33,884 nt of DNA from positions 1-33,884 of the forward strand of contig NZ_AUAF01000044.1 in NCBI RefSeq assembly GCF_000428585.1. Direction: 5' to 3'. The position numbers were made by a program, and so were the translations under genes. The number at the start of each line of letters is the position of its first letter. Within the stretch, counting starts at the first letter, position 1. A model generated the notes under the pieces. It saw only the letters and a program-made list of their open reading frames with translations. It ran no database searches and was not told the DNA's origin. Positions 9,801-18,900 of the stretch are shown here, one piece after another. This stretch comes from Zooshikella ganghwensis DSM 15267 (lineage in GTDB: Bacteria; Pseudomonadota; Gammaproteobacteria; Pseudomonadales; Zooshikellaceae).

Positions 9801-10553
9801 CGCACAGTTTAAGCCGATACTTAGTGGTTTAGCATGAGCAACAGAGTTCCAAAATGCTTCCGTGGTTTGTCCAGAAAGCGTTCTACCAGACGCATCGGTT
9901 ATTGTCCCTGAAATCATGATGGGTAAATTCACCCCTGTTTGATCAAACAGGGTTTGCACTGCATAAATCGCCGCTTTACAGTTAAGGGTATCGAAGACGG
10001 TTTCAATCAGAATAATATCGACACCACCCGCAACCAGTGCTTTTGTGGCTTCTGTGTAATCTGACACCAGCTGATCAAAGGTGATATTTCGAAAACCAGG
10101 ATTATTAACATCTGGAGAAATAGTTGCTGTCCGGCTTGTGGGGCCCAACACACCTGCCACAAAGCGGGGCTGATCTGGCGTGAGCGCTGTCATTTCATCT
10201 GCCGCCCGACGGGCTAATCGAGCAGATTCGTAGTTGAGTTCAGTGACTAATGACTCAAGACCATAATCAGCTTGGGAAACCTGCGTTGAATTAAATGTGT
10301 TGGTTTCAACAATATCGGCTCCCGCCTCAAGATAAGCTTTATGGATAGCAAAAATGATATCTGGCTGGGTTAATGACAATAGGTCATTATTGCCTTTCAG
10401 TTCTCGATCAATATCAGCAAACCGTGCACCACGATAATCAGATTCTTCAAGACGGTAAGTCTGAATCATGGTTCCCATTGCACCATCCAGAATCAAAATC
10501 CGTTGCTGTAACTGGTCCATTAACGATGTGGTGCGTTGGTTTATAACTGTCAT
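6855..10553 (-). CDS. metH: Cobalamin-dependent methionine synthase
   Basis: MetH transfers the methyl group of 5-methyltetrahydrofolate through cobalamin to homocysteine, making methionine in the cytosol. At 1232 residues it has the full four-module layout. The homocysteine domain has zinc ligands Cys250, Cys313 and Cys314 (GGCCGTT). The folate pterin-binding domain begins near 355 ([13 protein letters not shown]). The cobalamin-binding domain has DVHDIGKN with axial ligand His763 and the SGLITPS and GGATTS motifs. The C-terminal S-adenosylmethionine reactivation domain ends with [11 protein letters not shown]. The start ATG is preceded by CAGGAA at good spacing. The gene is transcribed alone, divergent from nfuA. 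I looked for a cobalamin or SAH riboswitch and a MetJ-like box in the 250-base leader and saw none. Confidence 0.97.
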   Translation of the reverse strand: MTVINQRTTSLMDQLQQRILILDGAMGTMIQTYRLEESDYRGARFADIDRELKGNNDLLSLTQPDIIFAIHKAYLEAGADIVETNTFNSTQVSQADYGLESLVTELNYESARLARRAADEMTALTPDQPRFVAGVLGPTSRTATISPDVNNPGFRNITFDQLVSDYTEATKALVAGGVDIILIETVFDTLNCKAAIYAVQTLFDQTGVNLPIMISGTITDASGRTLSGQTTEAFWNSVAHAKPLSIGLNCALGAKELRPYLEELALKADTLVSAHPNAGLPNEFGEYDESPESMAEVIEEFAQSGFVNIIGGCCGTTPAHIRAIADTVAKYPPRQRPTLSVACRLSGLEPFNIEADSLFVNVGERTNITGSARFARLIRENDYETALEVARDQVENGAQIIDINMDEGMLDSKQAMITFLNLIAAEPDIARVPLMIDSSKWDVIEAGLKCVQGKCIVNSISLKEGEADFIDKARRCMRYGAAVVVMAFDEQGQADTAVRKIEICLRSYDVLLNKVGFLPQDIIFDPNIFAVATGIEEHNDYAQAFYAACRYIKQHLPHALISGGVSNVSFSFRGNNPVREAIHAVFLYHGIQAGLDMGIVNAGQLAIYEEIPQKLRNCVEDVVLNRNENATEALLEVADEFRGDGTATSKSVEDLSWRSLPVEKRLEHALVKGISQYIVEDTEAARLAADQPVEVIEGPLMSGMNVVGDLFGAGKMFLPQVVKSARVMKQAVAHLVPFIEAEKSEGAKAKGKILMATVKGDVHDIGKNIVGVVLQCNNYEVIDLGVMVPCEKILQTAREHNVDIIGLSGLITPSLDEMVHVAKEMQRQSFNIPLLIGGATTSKAHTAVKIAPQYEGATVYVPDASRSVGVATQLLSAQPEQFVASIKEDYDTVRARNMGRKPKAGPVAYSNLAAHKQVIDWAAYTPPKPAFTGVKVFKDYDLKALIPYIDWTPFFISWDLAGKYPAILQDEVMGAAATQLFNDAQQMLKKLIDEQLIKAEAVIGIWPAAQQNHDDIVVYEDEQRASVKARLHHLRQQIEKPQGKPQHCLADYIAPENSGVDDYVGGFIVTAGIGAEELARQYEAAHDDYNSIMVKALADRLAEAFAEHMHERIRKEFWGYAADESLDNEGLIKERYQGIRPAPGYPACPDHTEKTTLFALLEAQQHSSVSLTEHFAMLPAASVSGWYFSAPDARYFSVGKIARDQVESYAKRKGMTIEEVERWLAPNLGYEP

Positions 10554-10714
10554 TATCCTATTCCTGAAGACGGGTTAACAATCGGCATAGCCTTGGAAAG
10601 ATCTGCTAACACTTCACAGCCGGTAACTCACTTGCGATACACAAGCAAAGCTAGGCATTCTAACAAAATCCCCAATAATAAGGCGATGTTTTAGTAGTAA
10701 ACTGTCGCCCATTA

Positions 10715-10738
10715 ATACCCGATCAATTTACTCGGAAT
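10715..10738. promoter_or_regulatory. Candidate IscR type-1 binding site upstream of nfuA
   Basis: The half sites ATACCCGA and CTCGGAAT flank a TCAATTTA centre. This fits the ATA-SYYGACT / AGTCRRSTAT pattern of IscR type-1 sites well and closely resembles the E. coli iscR promoter sites as I recall them. It lies where the -35 region of the nfuA promoter should be, so [2Fe-2S]-IscR would repress nfuA when clusters are plentiful. The match is by eye and binding is inferred. Confidence 0.6.
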
Positions 10739-10744
10739 TGAACT

Positions 10745-10753
10745 TGCTATACA
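10745..10753 (+). promoter_or_regulatory. Extended -10 promoter of nfuA
   Basis: TGCTATACA is a TGn-extended -10 element with a good hexamer (TATACA). There is only a weak -35 (ATTTAC, 16-base spacing) inside the IscR-like site. Transcription would begin near 10760, about 45 bases before the nfuA ATG. Confidence 0.5.
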
Positions 10754-10804
10754 CTGTCTAACTAGAACGTGAACTAGTCTGAAGTGTGTTACTGAGAGCT
10801 ATCA

Positions 10805-11383
10805 ATGAATATCACAATTACTGAGTCAGCCCAAGAATACTTGGCAGAACTACTGGCAAAGCAGGAAGTGGAAGGGATTGGTATCCGCATTTTTATCACA
10901 CAACCCGGAACGCCTTACGCTGAGACCTGCATCGCTTACTGCAAGCCCTATGAACAACAGGCTGGCGATATTGAAATGCCGTTAAACGGCTTCAGTGCCT
11001 GGATTGAAGGTGACAGTGAGCCGTACCTTGAGGAAGCAGAAGTTGATTATGCTACAGACCGCTTTGGTGGCCAGCTCACCATCAAAGCACCTAATGCTAA
11101 AGTGCCTCGTATCAGCGAAGACAGCCCTTTGAATGAACGTATAAATTACATTCTCATCACTGAGATTAACCCTGGACTTGCTGCACATGGTGGACGGGTT
11201 GAGCTTGTCGAAATTGTCGAGGATATTGCTGTTTTACAGTTTGGAGGGGGTTGTCAGGGGTGTGGCATGGTTGATTTAACCCTAAAAGAAGGTGTAGAAA
11301 AAACCCTCTTAGAACGTATACCCGAGCTTAAAGGGGTAAGAGATGTCACTGATCACTCTGATACAACACAAGCCTACTACTAA
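10805..11383 (+). CDS. nfuA: Fe-S cluster carrier protein NfuA
   Basis: NfuA is a cytosolic [4Fe-4S] carrier that delivers clusters to apo-proteins and protects them under oxidative stress or iron limitation. Residues 1-95 form the degenerate A-type (IscA-like) domain. Residues about 110-192 are the Nfu domain, with the cluster-binding Cys150-x-x-Cys153 in [14 protein letters not shown]. The length of 192 residues equals the usual enterobacterial and pseudomonad protein. The ATG has GAGAG at proper spacing. A candidate IscR site and an extended -10 promoter lie directly upstream, in line with the known IscR control of this gene in other gammaproteobacteria. Confidence 0.96.
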   Translation: MNITITESAQEYLAELLAKQEVEGIGIRIFITQPGTPYAETCIAYCKPYEQQAGDIEMPLNGFSAWIEGDSEPYLEEAEVDYATDRFGGQLTIKAPNAKVPRISEDSPLNERINYILITEINPGLAAHGGRVELVEIVEDIAVLQFGGGCQGCGMVDLTLKEGVEKTLLERIPELKGVRDVTDHSDTTQAYY

Positions 11384-11422
11384 AACAGGAGTAGCAATAG
11401 TTTATAAATACATCCCGTTTTC

Positions 11423-11456
11423 AGCCAAAATACACTTTGGTTCAATTTGTTTTTTT
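11423..11456 (+). terminator. Weak intrinsic terminator after nfuA
   Basis: AGCCAAA and TTTGGTT form a 7-base stem (one G-U) around ATACAC. CAATTTG follows and then seven T. The short stem makes it modest. It sits 40 bases past the nfuA stop. Confidence 0.4.
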
Positions 11457-11622
11457 AGTAAGAAATGAAATTAGCCAATAAACCATTTGAAATTTTGACT
11501 AATAACGTAGGGGCCTTAAAAAAGCAATTTAATACAAGCTTCTATTTGAATTTAAATTACTATTACAAGACACATGACCTACGATAAATATAAGATCTAC
11601 TCAAAAACCTAAATTTTTTTAC

Positions 11623-11660
11623 GTTATTTCACCCAGCATTGATTCACTGGGTGAAATAAC
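11623..11660. repeat. Perfect 14-bp inverted repeat between nfuA and the ArsR gene
   Basis: GTTATTTCACCCAG and CTGGGTGAAATAAC are exact complements with a 10-base loop. A T run precedes it on the plus strand (11614-11620), so neither direction has a T run after the stem. It is therefore not a standard terminator, although it could end or stabilise the ArsR transcript coming from the other strand. The rest of the 348-base gap is AT-rich without further signals. Confidence 0.6.
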
Positions 11661-11731
11661 ATGAAGTGCAAGTATGTGAACGTTTTTATTATGCGTTAGT
11701 CCTGATCAATAAGAACGCCAAAACTAACTTA

Positions 11732-12121
11732 TTAAACTACTTCATAACTTTTTACCGATGCTGGAGAAGTGGATGGAAGTTCTGAAGTAACGGCTGAAAC
11801 AGGGGCTGGACAAAATAGTTTGTGCAGTAAGCTAATGAGTTCTTTGGCTTCCTCACTGGCTAAAGAGTAGTAAACTGTTTGCGCTTCTTTGCGCGTAGTC
11901 ACCAGACCATCCTTGCGCAGTACAGCTAAATGCTGTGAGAGGGCTGACTGACTCAAATCGAGACAGTCATTCAACTGCGAAACAGAAAACTCCCTTTCCC
12001 CCAAGTAGCATAAAATCATAAGTCGATTTTCGTTACTTATTGCCTTGAGAAAATTTACAGCGGTACGTGCATTTTCTCTCATATGATCAGGGTTTACAGT
12101 TGTACAAGTTGGTGATGTCAT
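11732..12121 (-). CDS. ArsR/SmtB repressor of the BigR/SqrR/YgaV persulfide-sensing type
   Basis: This is a winged-helix repressor of about 129 residues. The recognition helix region reads LSQSALSQHLAVLRKDGLV and is followed by the TRKEAQTVYYSL wing typical of the BigR subgroup. Two cysteines sit where BigR, SqrR and YgaV have their sensing pair: one in MILC near helix 2 and one in KLFC near the C terminus, 66 residues apart as in BigR (42/108). In those proteins reactive sulfur species form a di- or polysulfide link that releases DNA. ATG 12121 is chosen because AAGG lies at good spacing and the promoter predicts transcription start near 12148; GTG 12145 and ATG 12136 would be nearly leaderless. 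No sulfide oxidation gene adjoins it, so its targets are probably elsewhere, or only itself. Confidence 0.85.
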   Translation of the reverse strand: MTSPTCTTVNPDHMRENARTAVNFLKAISNENRLMILCYLGEREFSVSQLNDCLDLSQSALSQHLAVLRKDGLVTTRKEAQTVYYSLASEEAKELISLLHKLFCPAPVSAVTSELPSTSPASVKSYEVV

Positions 12122-12136
12122 GGACTGCCTTACCAT

Positions 12137-12146
12137 AGTGATCACT
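12137..12146. promoter_or_regulatory. Palindrome AGTGATCACT at the ArsR transcription start
   Basis: This perfect 10-base palindrome covers roughly +2 to +11 of the predicted ArsR transcript. The position suits an autorepressor operator. Characterised BigR-type operators are longer and AT-rich, so this is only a candidate. Confidence 0.3.
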
Positions 12147-12154
12147 TTTTACGT

Positions 12155-12183
12155 ATCGTAATGAAACTGAACTGAAATGACAA
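12155..12183 (-). promoter_or_regulatory. Sigma-70 promoter of the ArsR gene
   Basis: On the minus strand TTGTCA (-35) and TACGAT (-10) are spaced by exactly 17 bases. The start would be near 12148, giving a leader of about 27 bases to ATG 12121. This is the best-formed sigma-70 promoter I noticed in the window. Confidence 0.6.
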
Positions 12184-12230
12184 CTAAACACTTAGTAATG
12201 TCACAAAACTAACGACCTCGATACAAAATA

Positions 12231-13175
12231 TTACAATCCTGCAAGCTGAAGCCGGTTAGCGTGCTGACGATAAACTGTCACCGGATCTGTCTCAAATAAG
12301 TGGTGGATACCAAAAAAGTGATTTATTTGATCTAAATGGTTCATCTTAAAATTATCCCGAATAACACGTCCCAAGTGGCTACTACAACGGGCAACCATTC
12401 CATCATTTTCTTCTGAAAAAGCCAGCCCTGTTGCAGACAACGCATAATCACTGGCGTCAAGAACATTCGTCAGCTTTGAACTGCCTGCCCAAGAGTAATA
12501 ACGCACTCCATTAACCAACGATTCTCCCTCACCGCAAAAAGATGATGGAATACCCGCAGGAAACTGGGCATTAAACAATGCTGATTCATAAGTACTTAAA
12601 GAGGAGAGACTTCGCTGAAAATCTTGCTTGTCTTGAGAAGAGCCAGATGCAATACCAATAAGCTTTGCTAAACCATTGGCTATCTTTTCCACCAGTTTAT
12701 CGCCTAAATTACCCGCAGGTTTAGACATGAGCAGGTCAGCCACTTTACTGCCTTTATGGGGAGAACCCACCGATGATACAGACTTAACCAGGTCTGGGCG
12801 CACTGCAGCAACATAACGACTGGTGGGACCACCTTGAGAGTGGCCAATCAGGTTAAATGCTGAATGCCCTGTTATCGCTTTAAGCTCTTCAAGATAATGC
12901 AATAGTTCTTCACCACGACGAACACTGTCTTCCAACGCTGTCACTTGAGCTACATAAACCTCAGCACCACTTCGACGTAAGTCAGATATGATGCCGTACC
13001 AATAATCTACACCCAGAGCAGAGTCAAAACCAAACATCCCATGAACCAAAACAATAGGATATCGAGTTTTTGTATAGTGTGTAGCATTGTGTTTTTCTGT
13101 AGCAAAACTAGAAACCGATGAAACAACTAAAGTAGCGCCAAATAACCACGCACTTAGCTTAATTGACATTTTCAT
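12231..13175 (-). CDS. Secreted triacylglycerol lipase, Pseudomonas family I type
   Basis: This is an alpha/beta-hydrolase lipase of the Pseudomonas/Burkholderia type, which hydrolyses triglycerides outside the cell. A signal peptide spans about residues 1-25 (basic start, hydrophobic core, SSFATE). The oxyanion segment VLVHGMFG (43-49), nucleophile Ser113 in GHSQG, acid Asp258 in ENDGMV and His280 in NHLDQINH make up the catalytic machinery. Cys214 and Cys264 match the conserved disulfide of this family. ATG 13175 has AAAGGA at ideal spacing. Relatives usually need a membrane foldase (Lif) encoded just downstream and the type II secretion system. No foldase gene is here: downstream lies the ArsR gene. 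It may use a distant foldase or belong to a foldase-independent branch. Confidence 0.92.
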   Translation of the reverse strand: MKMSIKLSAWLFGATLVVSSVSSFATEKHNATHYTKTRYPIVLVHGMFGFDSALGVDYWYGIISDLRRSGAEVYVAQVTALEDSVRRGEELLHYLEELKAITGHSAFNLIGHSQGGPTSRYVAAVRPDLVKSVSSVGSPHKGSKVADLLMSKPAGNLGDKLVEKIANGLAKLIGIASGSSQDKQDFQRSLSSLSTYESALFNAQFPAGIPSSFCGEGESLVNGVRYYSWAGSSKLTNVLDASDYALSATGLAFSEENDGMVARCSSHLGRVIRDNFKMNHLDQINHFFGIHHLFETDPVTVYRQHANRLQLAGL

Positions 13176-13301
13176 AAATTGATCCTTTGTTGTTATTATA
13201 TTTTCCTTAATTGTTATTATTATTCACACAGCTCAGAAGTTTATCTAAGCAAACACCTCCCTTAGAAGAAGATCATTTTTTATATTTTTAATTATTTATT
13301 C

Positions 13302-13371
13302 ACACTTTTTATTCGTAAAAAAAGTGTCTTACATTTTAGGCTAAGCTTATAAATGCCTAAGTGAATAAGAC
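13302..13371. repeat. Tandem inverted repeats upstream of the lipase gene
   Basis: ACACTTTTT and AAAAAGTGT (13302-13327) form one stem. Directly next to it GTCTTA...TAAGAC (13326-13371) encloses TTAGGC/GCCTAA, forming a longer imperfect hairpin. An alternative pairing joins TTATTCAC (13296) with GTGAATAA (13361). They lie 130-200 bases upstream of the lipase start in a 578-base AT-rich gap. A regulator site or a stray terminator is possible. Nothing else coding is visible in this gap. Confidence 0.4.
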
Positions 13372-13753
13372 ATTGGTTATTTGATTATATTTAGCGTGAA
13401 TTAGTCAAGCATTTTGTTAAACAATTCTCGTTGTTATGTCGACTACTGCATAATTTCTCTAATACGTGCATCACTTGCCAACATACATTTTTATCAACAA
13501 GTGGATAAAATTATGTAACGAAACCACTAAACCAAATTAAAGACGTGTAAACATCGCCTTTTTCAAACAAAACTAAAACTATCGTATAAAATTATTAAAA
13601 TTTAACTAATCAATTCGCCCATCTTTTCTATAATCACACATCACTATTCGAATACTGTTTCAACTCAAACTGGCAAGCACTCATTTTGTTACCGGTAGTG
13701 ATAGATCATCTATTGCTATACAGTCAATTTTTAATTCCCCAGCCAGCCACTAT

Positions 13754-14251
13754 TTATGTTGGAGGAATATAGTCAATTGCAACAATCGTAATTGTCTTAT
13801 GGCCAGCCGGCAGGACCAAATCAACCTCATCAAACAATGTTTTACCGATCATCGCACGCGCAACAGGCGTATCAATACTGATCAAGCCACGGCTTGCATC
13901 AGATTCATCTGTGCCTACCAGCCGATAGCGAGATTGAACGCCATCTTCATCCTCCACAGTAACCCAAGCACCAAAGTATACTTTGTCCTGCTGCTCCGGC
14001 AGACTATCAACAACTTTGATATGTTCCAACCGTTTTCTTAAATACCTCACTCGACGATCAATTTCACGCAGCTGTTTCTTTCCATAAATATACTCAGCAT
14101 TCTCAGAACGATCACCCAGTGCAGCAGCATCTGCAACAGCCTGAGTGACCTCAGGACGCTTAGTACGCCACAAGTAGTCAAGCTCTTCTTGAAGTGCTTT
14201 TGCACCTTCAGGTGTAATATAGAGCGGACGAGAAAAATTAGATTTGCTCAT
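13754..14251 (-). CDS. greB: Transcription elongation factor GreB
   Basis: GreB enters the secondary channel of RNA polymerase and stimulates cleavage of backtracked RNA. The N-terminal coiled coil carries the tip acidic residues and the diagnostic GreB segment GDRSENAEYIYGKKQLREID. The C-terminal FKBP-like domain contains TVEDEDG and GLISIDTPVARAMIGK. The 165-residue length is standard. YIYGKK and LRKRLE separate it from GreA. No clear ribosome site precedes the ATG. It is divergent from an unknown gene, 84 bases away. Confidence 0.95.
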   Translation of the reverse strand: MSKSNFSRPLYITPEGAKALQEELDYLWRTKRPEVTQAVADAAALGDRSENAEYIYGKKQLREIDRRVRYLRKRLEHIKVVDSLPEQQDKVYFGAWVTVEDEDGVQSRYRLVGTDESDASRGLISIDTPVARAMIGKTLFDEVDLVLPAGHKTITIVAIDYIPPT

Positions 14252-14335
14252 AATTGAAAAGATTGATGAAACATTTTAGTAATAACCAACGTGCCAGGTT
14301 GGATTAACTGTAGTCTATTCAAAAGACAATAAATC

Positions 14336-14704
14336 GTGTATCTTAGCCGCCTTTTGCCAGGAATGACAGACGATACGGTGAAACGCTACAAGCAGAGTAT
14401 ACTTTCTGATTACTTTGTGATTATTGACCCCGAAAGTCATGAGCACCACCTTGTGGAATCAAACTATGACATTGAAGAAGGGCAACGAAATCGCACGCTT
14501 TGTACAGAAGTAATTCAACATGCTACCTTTGCTGACGTGCTTACTAACCAACGCATGTCTGAGGTGTGCCTTATCTGTAAGGCAATATTATTACGTCGAA
14601 TTGAAAACATGCCTCATGCCGTCAAAAAAGCTAAGGCATTAAAAGAGCAGCAAGAGGAACTCTCCACCGAGATTTCCCCTCAACAACTTTCACTGCTTCA
14701 ATAA
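14336..14704 (+). CDS. Unrecognised small protein with a CxxC motif
   Basis: A 122-residue acidic-to-basic soluble protein that I do not recognise. The middle (residues about 58-90) contains one Cys in NRTLCTEV and a Cys-x-x-Cys in VCLICKAILLRR, which could bind metal or be redox active. The last 35 residues are helical, with many Lys, Ala and Gln (KKAKALKEQQEEL). It has neither a signal peptide nor a membrane segment. The start is undecided: GTG 14336 is the longest, while ATG 14363 (MTDDTVKRYK) has AGGA immediately before it, too close for a normal site. The gene is divergent from greB and convergent with the DAHP synthase gene, with a hairpin between them. Codon use and context look like a real gene. 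Confidence 0.6.
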   Translation: MYLSRLLPGMTDDTVKRYKQSILSDYFVIIDPESHEHHLVESNYDIEEGQRNRTLCTEVIQHATFADVLTNQRMSEVCLICKAILLRRIENMPHAVKKAKALKEQQEELSTEISPQQLSLLQ

Positions 14705-14730
14705 TTTAGCTTAGAAAAGACTTGCGTTCA

Positions 14731-14749
14731 GGGCTTGATAGACAAGCCC
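14731..14749. terminator. Hairpin between convergent genes
   Basis: GGGCTTG and CAAGCCC are exact complements around ATAGA, between the stop codons of the small CxxC gene and the DAHP synthase gene. T tracts are poor on both sides (GTCTTTTC on the minus strand), so any termination would be weak. Confidence 0.4.
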
Positions 14750-14758
14750 ATCGTCATG

Positions 14759-15841
14759 TTACTCCTGCTTTGCATTACGCTTTGGTAAAATGTCTTTCAG
14801 CTTGTTGCGCATTTCAATCAAGCTGCTCTCCGAAGTCTCCCAGTCAATACAGGCATCTGTAATAGATACACCATACTGCAAATCATCCAAGCTATCAGGG
14901 ATGGATTGACTACCCCAGCCAATATGGCTTTCTACCATCAAACCAATAATTGACTCATTACCATCAATGATTTGGTTCGTCACATTTTCCATTACTAACG
15001 GCTGTAAGCTTGGGTCTTTATTTGAGTTGGCATGACTACAGTCAATCATCAGGTTGGGGGAAATACCATGCTTGTTTAATGCTTGCTCACACAGCGCGAC
15101 ATTTACTGAGTCATAATTAGGCTTACCATTACCTCCACGAAGCACCACGTGCCCATATGGATTACCACGGGTATGAATAATCGCTACCTGACCATCTCGA
15201 TTAATACCTAAAAACCGGTGAGGACTTGAGACAGACTGCAAAGCATTGATTGCCACAGTAAGACTACCATCTGTGCCATTTTTAAAGCCTACCGCAGAGG
15301 ACAAACCACTTGCCATTTCTCGGTGAGTCTGGGACTCAGTTGTTCTTGCTCCTACAGCAGACCAGCTGATTAAGTCCTGCAAGTATTGTGGAGAAATTGG
15401 GTCAAGGGCTTCTGTGGCTGTTGGCAGGCCAATTTCAGCCACATCCAGCAGGAGTTTACGACCGATGTGTAGTCCATCTTCAATTTTAAAGGAATCATTT
15501 AAATAAGGATCATTAATGAGGCCCTTCCAACCTACCGTGGTTCTAGGCTTCTCAAAATAGACACGCATAACAAGATAGAGTGTATCTGACACAGCATCGG
15601 CCAGCTTCTTCAAACGATGAGCATAATCAACCGCAGCTTCAGTATCGTGAATCGAACAAGGACCAATCACAACCATTAACCGGTGGTCCGTATGATCCAA
15701 AATATTTCGAATAGTCTGGCGACCTTGATCTACAACCTCATAAGCTTTATCAGATAACGGTATATCACGCTTCAACTGGGCTGGTGTTATCAATAAGTCC
15801 TGTGCGACAACATTTAAGTCGTCAATGGGTAACTTAGACAT
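14759..15841 (-). CDS. aroF: 3-deoxy-7-phosphoheptulonate synthase, class I (AroF/AroG/AroH family)
   Basis: This enzyme condenses phosphoenolpyruvate and erythrose 4-phosphate to DAHP, the first step of the shikimate pathway. Class I hallmarks are all present: VVIGPCSIHD with the metal-binding Cys, MRVYFEKPRTTVGWKGLINDP, GARTTESQTHREMASGLS, VGFKNGTDG, HVVLRGGNGKPNY and MIDCSHANSNK. At 360 residues it matches the Pseudomonas AroF-like isozymes, which are usually tyrosine-sensitive, but the feedback amino acid cannot be proved by eye. ATG 15841 is preferred over ATG 15844 because AGGA is then six bases away. It is a single-gene unit with a 140-base AT-rich spacer before the helicase gene. Confidence 0.93.
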   Translation of the reverse strand: MSKLPIDDLNVVAQDLLITPAQLKRDIPLSDKAYEVVDQGRQTIRNILDHTDHRLMVVIGPCSIHDTEAAVDYAHRLKKLADAVSDTLYLVMRVYFEKPRTTVGWKGLINDPYLNDSFKIEDGLHIGRKLLLDVAEIGLPTATEALDPISPQYLQDLISWSAVGARTTESQTHREMASGLSSAVGFKNGTDGSLTVAINALQSVSSPHRFLGINRDGQVAIIHTRGNPYGHVVLRGGNGKPNYDSVNVALCEQALNKHGISPNLMIDCSHANSNKDPSLQPLVMENVTNQIIDGNESIIGLMVESHIGWGSQSIPDSLDDLQYGVSITDACIDWETSESSLIEMRNKLKDILPKRNAKQE

Positions 15842-15984
15842 CATGATTCCTATTTGTTTATTACACCCTATCTTGTTTTTCTTGGCTCATCAGCACCAAG
15901 TGAATTCATTGTAATAAAACATGTGCAATAAAAAGAGTCTATGATGACATTTTTTCTAAAAAAACTTTATTAAACGATGAAAAG

Positions 15985-18900
15985 CTATAGAGAGACCTTA
16001 ATTAAACGAGAAATATTGGTGAAATAAAGCGCTGATTGCGTTGGTCGCGACTCCATTAATTGAAACGTTTGTACATAATTTTGTAATTGAGATTTATATT
16101 CTGCAATTTCCTGCTGAATTAAATTATCAAGCGAGCCAGTTCGTGCATCAAACTCAACTGTTTTATAATCGACAATCCAGCGTGTACCCGCAGCATCAAT
16201 AAATGTTCTATCAACAACATAGTGCAGCATTTTCCCTCGAACTTGCATAGTAATCGGGTATTCACATTGACTGTCTTCCAGAGAATGATCCAGCAGCCAC
16301 AATGCTTGAGGGTCTTGCAACGTTTTAGTGACCGCAGCCCTAACAGACTGCAGCCCCCGATCATAGTCCTCTCGTCCAACACCCAATTGCCGCAAATGCT
16401 GAAGCCAAACCGCTTGCCGCTGATCACAGTAAGCTTTAGCTTGGGACTTAATTTTTTCTATTCCTGTAATCGTAATGTGGTAAAGCGCCCGGTGCACAAC
16501 CGTACCCACATGGCGTGGCACATCATCCCAATTTAACTCAGGTAGATTCTCTTCATCATCGTACTCTTCACCACGGTAAGCCTTTAACAACTGCCCCCTC
16601 GGTAAACTAGGGCAAGTCCAATCAGCAGGCAGTCGATGCAAAAACTGCCCGCTCTCTATCTGTTTAGATGCGAGGGCTGTATCAGAAGCGGGCAACGCTT
16701 GCCACTGAATCTGGTGCCGAATAGCCGGCCAGATACAAGCAAGCAAAGCGTCTTTACTTGGCTCTTTATTCTGCTCACCAGAAAATAGCAAATAAAGTTG
16801 TTTTTTAGCACGAGTACAGGCGACATAAAGCACTCGAATCGACTCAAGCCGTTGCTTTTGCTGCTCCTGTTGACGGATGAATTCATAAAGCTTGTCACCT
16901 TGTTCATCTTCATAACGATGCAAAGGGGACATCAAGAGAGAGGAAGCTGCTTGCTGATCTTCACTTAAACGCTGTTGCCACAACAGTAAAGATGAGCTGT
17001 CAGCCTGGCCTCTTTTCTCCAGCCCCGGCAAAATGACGGTATCGAACTCCAAGCCTTTAGCTTTATGAATGGTCATAATTTGCACTCGAGGATCACCTTC
17101 AGGATCTGCTTGTGCGTAAAGCTTCGCAACCTTTTCTTCAAGCTCCATATGATTAAATGGCTTAATCGCCGATGAAGGCATAGCGTCTAATACCAGCCAA
17201 AAAGCATCTAAATCATTTAATGTCACCAAATCTAGCGTAGCGGCTGGCCCGCCCAGAGCTAACCAACAACCATGCACCAGCGCGACTAAGTGCTTACGTT
17301 GACGTTGTAAATAAGCTTTAGCCAATACAGGTGCAACTCGTTGCAAGCGCAATACACCATCATGGCTTAAACGCTGCATGATGTCTGGGCTTTCAATACT
17401 TTGAATAACCGTTTTACTTGCTACTTGAGCAATGGTTTCCAAGTCTTGTTGGTTTAAACCACACCATGGTGCTCTTAACACAGCTAACCACGCAAGCTTG
17501 TCAGCAGCATTCGTCAGTGCCCGCGTCAAACTTAACAGGTCAAGAATCAGAGGGCGACTGGCTAAAGGGTCAATATCTGTAGCCTGCCAGCGAATACCTG
17601 CTTGCTGGAGAGAGGGAATAATCGTTCTAAGGTGACTTCGGTTGCGCACCAATATAGCAATCGTCTCCCGTGGCCTTTCATCTAAATGCTTTTGCACCAG
17701 CTGAGTGACTTGCTGAGCTTCTAGCTGCCGAGAACTATCTTCACACCCCATACACAGAACTGGTCTGTCATCTAATGCCGGGCAAAATGGTGTGGAGGCA
17801 CTGTACTGAACGGCACCTAAGGGAATATTTTCTTGGGCAGGGAAGGCTTGTTTAAAAACCTGATTGACCCAGTGAATAATACCTGCTTGAGAGCGAAAGT
17901 TTGTAGTGAGCTGCAAAGGGGTTAATGACACGTCACCCACACCATATCTTCGGGCTCGCAAAAACAGCCCTACATTAGCATCGCGAAAGCCATAACAGGA
18001 CTGCATTCCATCGCCCACAATAAACAACGAACGACTATCATCAGCTGTCCAGCCTTGCACCAGTCGCTCTAGCAGCGCAAACTGCGGCGATGAAGTATCT
18101 TGAAACTCGTCCACTAGGATATGCTTTATCTGATAATCCAAGCGCAATGCTAAGTCAGAGGGTGTTAAATCCTGACCCAAAGCCACCAATGCAGCTTCAG
18201 TGATCTGGCTATGATCCACCGCCCCTTGATCACGGAAAACCAATAGTAAGTGCCCGGCTAAACGGGGCAAAACATGACTTAAGGCCTTTATCACCTGCCA
18301 TTGATGAGGTGCATAGCTAACCGGTGGCAAACTCCTCACTTGCTGCAAAGCATCGGCTAAACCAGGCTGTTCAGAAAGGGTTGCTAATAACGCATTGACT
18401 GCCTGTTTCAGTGGTTCAAACTGTGCTTTTTCTGCTTTCGTCTTTCCCGTAGGAAAGCCTTGCTTTTTCGTAACCGACTTCCGCCACTGGCCTTTTTGGG
18501 TTAATAACATATCAGCCAGCCCAAGCCATTGAGCAAGGTGGCTTGGTTCGGCTTTGGGGAGCTCTACCATGCCCAGGCATACAACCTGGGTATGATCAGG
18601 TTCTTCACTCACCAGCTGCTGTGCTGCTTGATCAGCTAACATCACCAGGTCACTGTCATAGGGTGTAAGTTTTTCTCTTACCTCCAATAACAGCTGACAA
18701 TTAACCTGATAAATAGCCTGTTCCAACTTGGCCTGGAACTGCTCATCCTGATGACACGCTACCATAAACTGTAACCACTGATCTCGGCGCTCCAGCAAAC
18801 TCACCAATAGTCGCTGCAGTCGATCCATCCGGTTATCTAAGTGGTCCAACAATAAAGCGATATCGTCACCAATCACATCTTGGCTATTTAGTTCCGCCAG

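Noticed and set aside
7261-10500. Plus-strand open frames opposite metH (for example at 8008, 9081 and 9187)
   Set aside because: They are short antisense shadows of a fully conserved metH reading frame, without ribosome sites or recognisable products.
10554-10804. Possible cobalamin, SAM or SAH riboswitch or MetJ box in the metH leader
   Set aside because: No B12-box-like conserved core, SAH pseudoknot or tandem AGACGTCT-like boxes could be found on the metH strand.
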